From contig CAIJEA010000749.1 in NCBI GenBank assembly GCA_903819605.1, positions 1 to 19,162 on the forward strand: a stretch of DNA of 19,162 nt, given 5' to 3'. The notes beneath the pieces were generated by a model that searched no databases, had not been told where the DNA came from, and saw nothing but the letters and a program-made list of their open reading frames with translations. Origin of the DNA: an uncultured cyanobacterium. Lineage in GTDB: Bacteria; Cyanobacteriota; Cyanobacteriia; Pseudanabaenales; Pseudanabaenaceae. Below, one piece after another: positions 15,077 through 19,162 of the stretch (positions within the stretch are counted from its first letter, which is position 1; each line of letters begins with the position of its first letter). The position numbers and the translations under genes are program-made.

Positions 15077-16318
15077 ATGATAGCGCTACTTCCAAAACTA
15101 GCAGTAAATTGCGATCGGCTAGATCGTAGTCTTGCTGAACTTGCAAAAATTGGTCAATTGCCTAACGGAGGCGTATGTCGGCTCGCTTTTTCACAAGAAG
15201 ATGTTCAAGCCCGCCAATTAGTCAAGATTTGGATGCTAGAAGCAGGCATGTCGGTACGAAGTGACACTGTTGGTAATATTATCGGAACCTATGCAGGAAC
15301 AGAAGCAGGTGCGGCAGTTTTGGCTACGGGATCGCACATCGACACTGTGCCAGTCGGAGGTCGCTTCGATGGCTGTTTGGGCGTTTTGGCGGGAATCGAA
15401 GTGGCGCGAGTGCTACAAGAAAACCAAATACGGTTGCGTCATCCCTTTGAAGTAATAGTGTTCTCAGATGAAGAGAATAGTGTGATCGGTTGTAAAGCGA
15501 TCGCGGGTAACGCTCCTACCGATCCAGAGCGCTATCGACGCAAAGATGGTACATCAATTCAGGACTGCTTGAAAAATGTTGGTGGCGATTGGGACAAAAT
15601 ACATACTGCCAAACGCGATCGCCATGAAATAGCAGCATTTATCGAACTCCATGTTGAGCAGGGCGGAGTACTTGAAGCTTTGAATAAAGAAATTGGCATA
15701 GTAACGGGTATCGTCGGTCAATATCGATTTATGGTGAAGATCGTCGGTCGCCCAAACCATGCAGGTACAACGCCTATGCACATGCGAAAGGATGCGCTCG
15801 TAGCAGCATCACAACTAGTTCTCGCAATCAATCATCTTGGGGTAACGACGGAGGGTGAACAAGTCGCCACAGTAGGACATTTGACGGTTGCGCCTAATGC
15901 TACCAACGTTGTGCCTGCGCGGGTGGATATGAGTATCGATTTGCGAGATTTATCAGAAGAGAATCTGCAATATTTAATTTCTCAGATTGAAGCCGAATGC
16001 GAGTTGATTGCTCAAAATACGGGTACTGAGATCTTCATCGAGCAGAAGTTGCATGTACTTCCTACACCTGCGAAACCTGAATTAATGAAAGCGATCGCTT
16101 CTGTCTGTCAGCAACTTAATCTCAGTTACAATTACTTGCCTAGTCGAGCAGGACATGATGCTCAAGAAATTGGACGTTTTACTGATATGGGCATGATTTT
16201 TGTACCAAGTCGTGATGGCATCAGTCATTCTCAGGATGAATACACTTCGCCCGAACAATGTGCTGTGGGTGCAAATGTTTTATTGCATACGATTTTGGCG
16301 ATTGATAAAAGTTATTAA
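15077..16318 (+). CDS. M20-family amidohydrolase: allantoate amidohydrolase or N-carbamoyl-amino-acid hydrolase
   Basis: A 413-residue zinc enzyme of the hydantoinase/carbamoylase branch of peptidase family M20. Metal ligands are visible: His87 (GSHIDTV), Asp98 (GGRFDG), the Glu pair 132-133 (SDEEN), His192 (ELHVEQGG) and His384 (SHSQDEYT). PNHAGTTPM (His228) and NVVP in the small domain, and SRAGHDAQE (His360), are substrate-site motifs of the branch. Known members open allantoate, ureidoglycine, beta-ureidopropionate or carbamoyl amino acids, releasing ammonia. The sequence does not fix which. Pairing with an 8-oxoguanine-deaminase-like enzyme points to purine or ureide breakdown. ENSVIGCKAIAG departs from the usual EGSRF-like segment after the Glu pair. 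Its stop codon lies in a hairpin arm. Confidence 0.9.
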   Translation: MIALLPKLAVNCDRLDRSLAELAKIGQLPNGGVCRLAFSQEDVQARQLVKIWMLEAGMSVRSDTVGNIIGTYAGTEAGAAVLATGSHIDTVPVGGRFDGCLGVLAGIEVARVLQENQIRLRHPFEVIVFSDEENSVIGCKAIAGNAPTDPERYRRKDGTSIQDCLKNVGGDWDKIHTAKRDRHEIAAFIELHVEQGGVLEALNKEIGIVTGIVGQYRFMVKIVGRPNHAGTTPMHMRKDALVAASQLVLAINHLGVTTEGEQVATVGHLTVAPNATNVVPARVDMSIDLRDLSEENLQYLISQIEAECELIAQNTGTEIFIEQKLHVLPTPAKPELMKAIASVCQQLNLSYNYLPSRAGHDAQEIGRFTDMGMIFVPSRDGISHSQDEYTSPEQCAVGANVLLHTILAIDKSY

Positions 16319-16358
16319 ACATTGAGAGAGGTGCGAAGCACCTCTCTCAATGTTTAAT
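16314..16358. repeat. 21-bp-arm hairpin with GTGC-GAA-GCAC tip inside the putative operon
   Basis: Arms 16314-16334 and 16338-16358 pair perfectly around GAA. The stop codon of the M20 gene (16316-16318) is in the left arm, and the right arm ends 13 bp before the ATG of the next gene. If the two genes are co-transcribed, this stem is in the mRNA between them and hides much of the downstream ribosome-binding region. Confidence 0.9.
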
Positions 16359-16371
16359 GTGAAATCAAAAT

Positions 16372-17730
16372 ATGTCTACCCTTCTAGTCAAAAATATTCA
16401 TACGTTAGTCACAATGGATCGCGATCGCCGCGAACTCCATAATGCCGCAATATTTGTGAGAGATAATGTGATAGCACAGGTCGGACTTACTGCCGAATTA
16501 CCACAAACTGCGGATGAAGTATTGGATTTGCAGGGAAAGCACATAGTTACACCTGGATTAGTTAATACGCATCATCATTTTTTTCAGGTTCTCACTAAAG
16601 TCATTCCCGCCGCCCAAAACTGCGATTTGTTTAATTGGTTGCAAACTCTCTATCCAATATGGGCAAACCTGACTTCTGAGAGTATTTATGTAAGTTCTCA
16701 AATGGCTGCTGCCGAGCTGATGTTATCTGGATGCACGACGGCTAGCGATCATCTTTATATCTATCCCAATGATTGTAAATTAGATGATGAAATTGAAGCG
16801 ATAAAAGCGATCGGAATGCGATTTCATGCTAGTCGAGGCAGTATGAGCCTTGGAGAGAGTCAAGGTGGACTTCCGCCCGATCGCTTAGTTGAGAAGGAAG
16901 GAGATATTCTGAAAGATTCACAAAGATTGATTGAGGATTATCACGATTCTTCTCGCTATTCGATGTTACGCATGACCTTAGCACCCTGCTCGCCGTTTTC
17001 TGTGTCCACAGATCTCATGCGAGAATCGGCAAAGATGGCGCGATCGTATACCAGTGTCCGATTGCATACTCATCTCGCAGAGAACAAATCCGATGTCGAG
17101 TACAGCCTTGCCAAATTTGGCAAAATTCCGGGGGACTATGCTGAGTCAGTGGGCTGGCTTGGGGATGATGTGTGGCATGCCCATTGTGTGAAATTGAGCG
17201 ATGATTCCATTATGAAATTTGGACGCACTGGGACGGGTGTAGCACATTGCCCTTGCAGTAATATGCGTCTTGCTAGTGGTATTGCACCGATCAGGAAAAT
17301 GCTTAATCATGGAGTGCCTGTGGGTTTAGGCGTTGATGGTTCGGCTTCAAATGACACAGGAAATATTTTGCAAGAAGCAAGAACAGCTTTTTTATTGGCA
17401 CGGGTTAATGAATGCGATCCTACGTCAATGAGTGCTAGAGATATTTTGGAAGTAGCTACACTCGGCGGTGCAAAGGTTTTGGGTCGCGATGATATTGGCG
17501 CGATCGCCCCAAATATGGCGGCAGATTTTATTGCGATTGATATTGAGCGATCTCAATTCGCAGGTGCACATCACGATCTTGTATCTGCTTTAATATTTTG
17601 CCCTGTGCCATCTGTGGATTACAGCTTTATCAATGGTCGTAAGGTAGTCGATCGCGGTCAATTAACGACACTCGATCTACCAACGTTAATCGAGCGCACA
17701 AATAAGATTGCACGTCAGTTAGTTCTTTAA
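16372..17730 (+). CDS. Amidohydrolase, probable 8-oxoguanine deaminase
   Basis: A 452-residue member of the COG0402 deaminase group of the amidohydrolase superfamily. Metal and catalytic residues are in place: His67 and His69 (NTHHHF), His234 and Glu237 (LHTHLAE), His271 (WHAHCV) and Asp322 (GVDGSASND). The segments LFNWLQTLYPIWANLTSE, ASRGSMSLGESQGGLPPD, LAPCSPFSVS and GTGVAHCPCSNMRLASG match the pattern I associate with 8-oxoguanine deaminase, which converts 8-oxoguanine to uric acid. The related hydroxyatrazine hydrolases (AtzB type) share this scaffold, so substrate is inferred. The ATG has no Shine-Dalgarno and follows the M20 gene by 53 bp occupied by a hairpin. Confidence 0.87.
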   Translation: MSTLLVKNIHTLVTMDRDRRELHNAAIFVRDNVIAQVGLTAELPQTADEVLDLQGKHIVTPGLVNTHHHFFQVLTKVIPAAQNCDLFNWLQTLYPIWANLTSESIYVSSQMAAAELMLSGCTTASDHLYIYPNDCKLDDEIEAIKAIGMRFHASRGSMSLGESQGGLPPDRLVEKEGDILKDSQRLIEDYHDSSRYSMLRMTLAPCSPFSVSTDLMRESAKMARSYTSVRLHTHLAENKSDVEYSLAKFGKIPGDYAESVGWLGDDVWHAHCVKLSDDSIMKFGRTGTGVAHCPCSNMRLASGIAPIRKMLNHGVPVGLGVDGSASNDTGNILQEARTAFLLARVNECDPTSMSARDILEVATLGGAKVLGRDDIGAIAPNMAADFIAIDIERSQFAGAHHDLVSALIFCPVPSVDYSFINGRKVVDRGQLTTLDLPTLIERTNKIARQLVL

Positions 17731-17735
17731 AACTT

Positions 17736-17941
17736 TATAGCAGTAGCCAGTTATGTTAGGACAAAAGCAAAACCCAAAAGAGAATAGTGGCGCGAAGCGC
17801 CGCTATTCTCTTCTGGGTTTTATGCCTTACTCCCTTCCCACCCAAAGAATAGGCGTTATAAAGTGAATAATTAGGCGCGGCTTCGCCGCACACGCCTAAT
17901 TATTCACTGGGAAGGGAGTAACTTACTTGTCTATAGCTATA
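17736..17941. mobile_element. MITE-like element B: TATAGC-ended, with a second hairpin nested inside
   Basis: The 5' end TATAGCAGTAGCCAGT and the reverse-complemented 3' end TATAGCTATAGACA match element A's ends. Hairpin B1 (17769-17793 with 17797-17821, GCGC-GAA-GCGC tip, one G.T, one mismatch) corresponds to A's hairpin and is followed by GGGTTTTATG as in A. In A the 3' end then comes within about 18 bp. Here about 110 bp intervene, made of TTACTCCCTTCCCA (17827-17840) and its complement (17908-17921) enclosing another hairpin (17862-17877 with 17893-17908, inner CGGC-TTC-GCCG). Confidence 0.7.
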
Positions 17942-17964
17942 TTTTAAAAATTGTCTATAAAAAG

Positions 17965-18017
17965 TTGACTAAATGCGATCTCTATCTGCTATATTTAGTG
18001 AGGTCTGAAAAAGACCT
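17965..18017 (+). promoter_or_regulatory. Candidate tRNA promoter and small leader hairpin
   Basis: TTGACT (17965-17970) and TATATT (17990-17995), spacer 19 bp, lie 30 bp before the tRNA and make a reasonable promoter with a slightly long spacer. AGGTCT/AGACCT (18001-18006 and 18012-18017) forms a 6-bp hairpin in the tRNA 5' leader that RNase P would remove. Confidence 0.45.
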
Positions 18018-18024
18018 TATTAAA

Positions 18025-18097
18025 GGGCGCTTAGCTCAGTTGGTAGAGCGTCTCGTTTACACCGAGAATGTCGGGGGTTCGAGTCCCTCAGCGCCCA
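18025..18097 (+). tRNA. trnV: tRNA-Val (anticodon UAC)
   Basis: A full cloverleaf can be drawn. The acceptor GGGCGCT pairs with AGCGCCC, followed by discriminator A at 18097. The D arm is GCTC..GAGC. The anticodon stem TCTCG/CGAGA encloses TTTACAC, giving anticodon TAC (UAC), which reads valine GUA codons. The T arm is GGGGG..CCCTC with TTCGAGT. CCA is not encoded. The nominal protein frame crossing it (containing GRLAQLVERLV) is the usual translated-tRNA artefact. Confidence 0.97.
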
Positions 18098-18341
18098 TAA
18101 ATTTTAAGATTTGCACCATTATCAAAAATGTCGTTAACCTAGGCAGGTTTACAGCTAAGGACAACGACTATCTATTTCTTGCATTGCTAGAGCATTCCTA
18201 TCTCATTTAGGATTGATACATATCATTAAAGATACTTATGGAAAAGGTTATAAACGATTTAGAGCTTGATAGACGCTAGACTGTTTTCTGATTAAAGGCA
18301 ATAATCGATCTAGGAAAAGACAGCATCAAATAACTAGATAA
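18098..18341. other. AT-rich non-coding stretch downstream of the tRNA
   Basis: About 240 bp with no reading frame, strong hairpin or HIP1 octamer that I can support. It differs in composition from the DNA left of the tRNA and begins the segment bounded by the tRNA and its degenerate 3' copy. Confidence 0.5.
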
Positions 18342-18587
18342 ATGACCATCACCTTATTTGTCGTGTACGCCATATTGTTCTTGGGTTTTCTGTGGATTTA
18401 TTCAATTGTTAGTTACAAGCCTCGTAACTCTAAGCCTAGTAGCTCCAATAAACCTAGCCAGAATAGCAACCTGCCCATATGGGAAACCCTTAAGCCTCTA
18501 TCTCCCTACAACTGGCGTAAGGCTAGAGCAAGAGCAAAAAACAGGCGACTGAAAAAGTTGTCAAGGATATTTAAGGTTTCAAGATAG
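18342..18587 (+). CDS. Small single-pass membrane protein, hypothetical
   Basis: An 81-residue frame with one hydrophobic segment at the N terminus (about 3-24, rich in Leu, Phe, Tyr and Ile). A Ser/Pro/Asn-rich stretch (27-45) follows, and the C-terminal half is very basic (RKARARAKNRRLKKLSR). That layout, with a positive tail on the cytoplasmic side, suits a membrane-anchored nucleic-acid- or ribosome-contacting peptide, but this is speculation. No Shine-Dalgarno precedes the ATG. I do not recognise it. An overlapping 64-codon frame in another register lacks such structure. It lies in the AT-rich segment after tRNA-Val. Confidence 0.5.
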   Translation: MTITLFVVYAILFLGFLWIYSIVSYKPRNSKPSSSNKPSQNSNLPIWETLKPLSPYNWRKARARAKNRRLKKLSRIFKVSR

Positions 18588-18664
18588 ACAATAGATAGTT
18601 GCAGAATGGATGCATACAAACCTTAAAGGTACTAAACAAAAAAACTATTTAAACCTATAAATAA

Positions 18665-18994
18665 ATGAGTAACAAAACTGATAAGGAACTAAAGAAAGCA
18701 AAGCTGAATCAGTCTATTTTTAGTTTTATTATTAGCATTATAGGTGCAGTACTTTGGATTTATCTATTGCAATTTCTAGGATATAAGGGTAAAGGTTGCT
18801 TATATGATGAGGAAGGAAACTGCATAAAAATTGTTCACCATGGTGTAGTCTCTAACCCTACTTTACTCTCTATAAATAAATTAAATGAACTAATGTTCGT
18901 TCTAGCAGCAGTGGTCATACTGCCTATAGCGATTGTTGGGATTGTATGGATATGTGTAAAAATAATTAGTGGGTTATGGAAATCTAAACGTTAG
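18665..18994 (+). CDS. Small two-segment membrane protein, hypothetical
   Basis: A 109-residue frame: a charged N terminus (SNKTDKELKKAKLNQS), a membrane segment (about 17-38), an exposed loop of about 36 residues with two cysteines nine residues apart (KGCLYDEEGNCIKI), then a second segment (about 74-100) and a basic tail (WKSKR). The cysteine pair and acidic turn are consistent with a disulphide-closed loop or metal contact outside the membrane. No Shine-Dalgarno is seen. I recognise no family. It is the last gene before the tRNA-like fragment at 19087. Confidence 0.6.
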   Translation: MSNKTDKELKKAKLNQSIFSFIISIIGAVLWIYLLQFLGYKGKGCLYDEEGNCIKIVHHGVVSNPTLLSINKLNELMFVLAAVVILPIAIVGIVWICVKIISGLWKSKR

Positions 18995-19086
18995 ATAATT
19001 TTCTTTAAATCATCATTTATAGCCCTTTAACCGCAGCGCTAGAAAAAGTAGACTCTACAATAGTTATAAGGGGATAGGTTATGGCT

Positions 19087-19121
19087 AGAATGTCGGGTGG
19101 GCGAGTTACTCAGCGTTCATA
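19087..19121 (+). repeat. Degenerate copy of the tRNA-Val 3' half (att-like)
   Basis: Compared without gaps to 18065-18099, 28 of 35 positions agree, including AGAATGTCGGG, CGAGT, CTCAGCG and CATA. The copy covers the end of the anticodon stem, variable loop, T arm and acceptor 3' strand, and lacks the 5' half. This is the portion commonly used as an attachment site by tRNA-targeting integrases. The 18-codon frame beginning ATGGCTAGAATG at 19081, with AAGGGG before it, is explained by this fragment and is not called as a gene. Confidence 0.6.
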
Positions 19122-19128
19122 CACAAAG

Positions 19129-19162
19129 TATAGCTAACGCCAAGTGTATCGTGACATAAAAC
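19129..19162 (+). mobile_element. Possible left end of a third TATAGC element, cut by window edge
   Basis: TATAGCTAACGCCAAGTG followed by GTGACATAAAAC resembles the first 35 bp of elements A and B (TATAGC, GCCA, GAC/GAT, AAAAC at similar spacing), roughly 60% by eye. The hairpin that should follow would lie beyond the window, so this is tentative. Confidence 0.35.

Noticed and set aside
3539..17921. A dispersed CRISPR-like array
   Set aside because: The hairpins are irregularly spaced, separated by whole genes and have differing arms; no unit repeat with spacers occurs anywhere.
17965..18210. 81-codon plus-strand frame crossing the tRNA
   Set aside because: It is the translated tRNA-Val (GRLAQLVERLV, VGGSSPSAP), a well-known annotation artefact.
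19081..19137. 18-codon frame with AAGGGG upstream
   Set aside because: Its sequence is accounted for by the tRNA-Val-like fragment, and the ribosome-site match alone is too weak.

Overview
The window is chromosomal DNA from a cyanobacterium. The evidence is a ycf4 (photosystem I assembly) gene, a plastid-type (Ycf21-like) chorismate lyase of the kind that feeds plastoquinone synthesis, and roughly thirty copies of the cyanobacterial HIP1 octamer GCGATCGC. Base composition and the density of long intergenic hairpins would fit a Pseudanabaena-like organism, but that placement is inference. No plasmid, phage structural, CRISPR or complete transposase gene is visible.

Layout. 1-870: the end of an unidentified gene and a small unknown cyanobacterial gene. 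871-3513: a large membrane-anchored histidine kinase (HAMP-GAF-PAS-GAF-HisKA-HATPase) with no response regulator beside it. 3631-4981: gcvH and a TerC-family membrane protein, both on the minus strand. 5453-7620: an exported pentapeptide-repeat protein and an MFS carrier. 7789-9618: an FAD-dependent oxidoreductase and a lipoprotein, minus strand. 9981-11360: ycf4 and a cyclophilin-type lipoprotein. 11458-14043: a Tyr-rich exported protein, coaD, chorismate lyase and a YaaW-family protein, minus strand. 14191-17730: a FadR/FCD regulator divergent from an M20 amidohydrolase/carbamoylase and an 8-oxoguanine-deaminase-like enzyme, a probable purine or ureide nitrogen salvage module. 18025-18097: tRNA-Val(UAC). 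18098-19162: AT-rich DNA without HIP1, carrying two small orphan membrane-protein genes.

Most genes are single housekeeping or accessory units. The striking part is what lies between them. Almost every intergenic gap holds a long, near-perfect inverted repeat (16-30 bp arms), and many close on a three-base loop (GAA, TTC, TTT) inside a GCGAAGC-like core. The arm sequences differ from locus to locus. They sit between convergent genes, but also between divergent genes and inside the putative purine operon, so they cannot all be ordinary terminators. Some belong to recognisable dispersed elements: a TATAGC-ended MITE-like family (9800-9904, 17736-17941 and possibly a third copy cut by the right edge), a two-part hairpin unit present in both orientations (4181-4256 and 6213-6290), and a 66-bp element at 14083-14148 flanked by a 9-bp direct repeat that looks like a target-site duplication.

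The right end holds a second structural surprise. An 80% identical, ungapped copy of the 3' half of tRNA-Val lies 1,022 bp downstream of the tRNA (19087-19121). The AT-rich segment between the two copies may be the remnant of an element that integrated at the tRNA.
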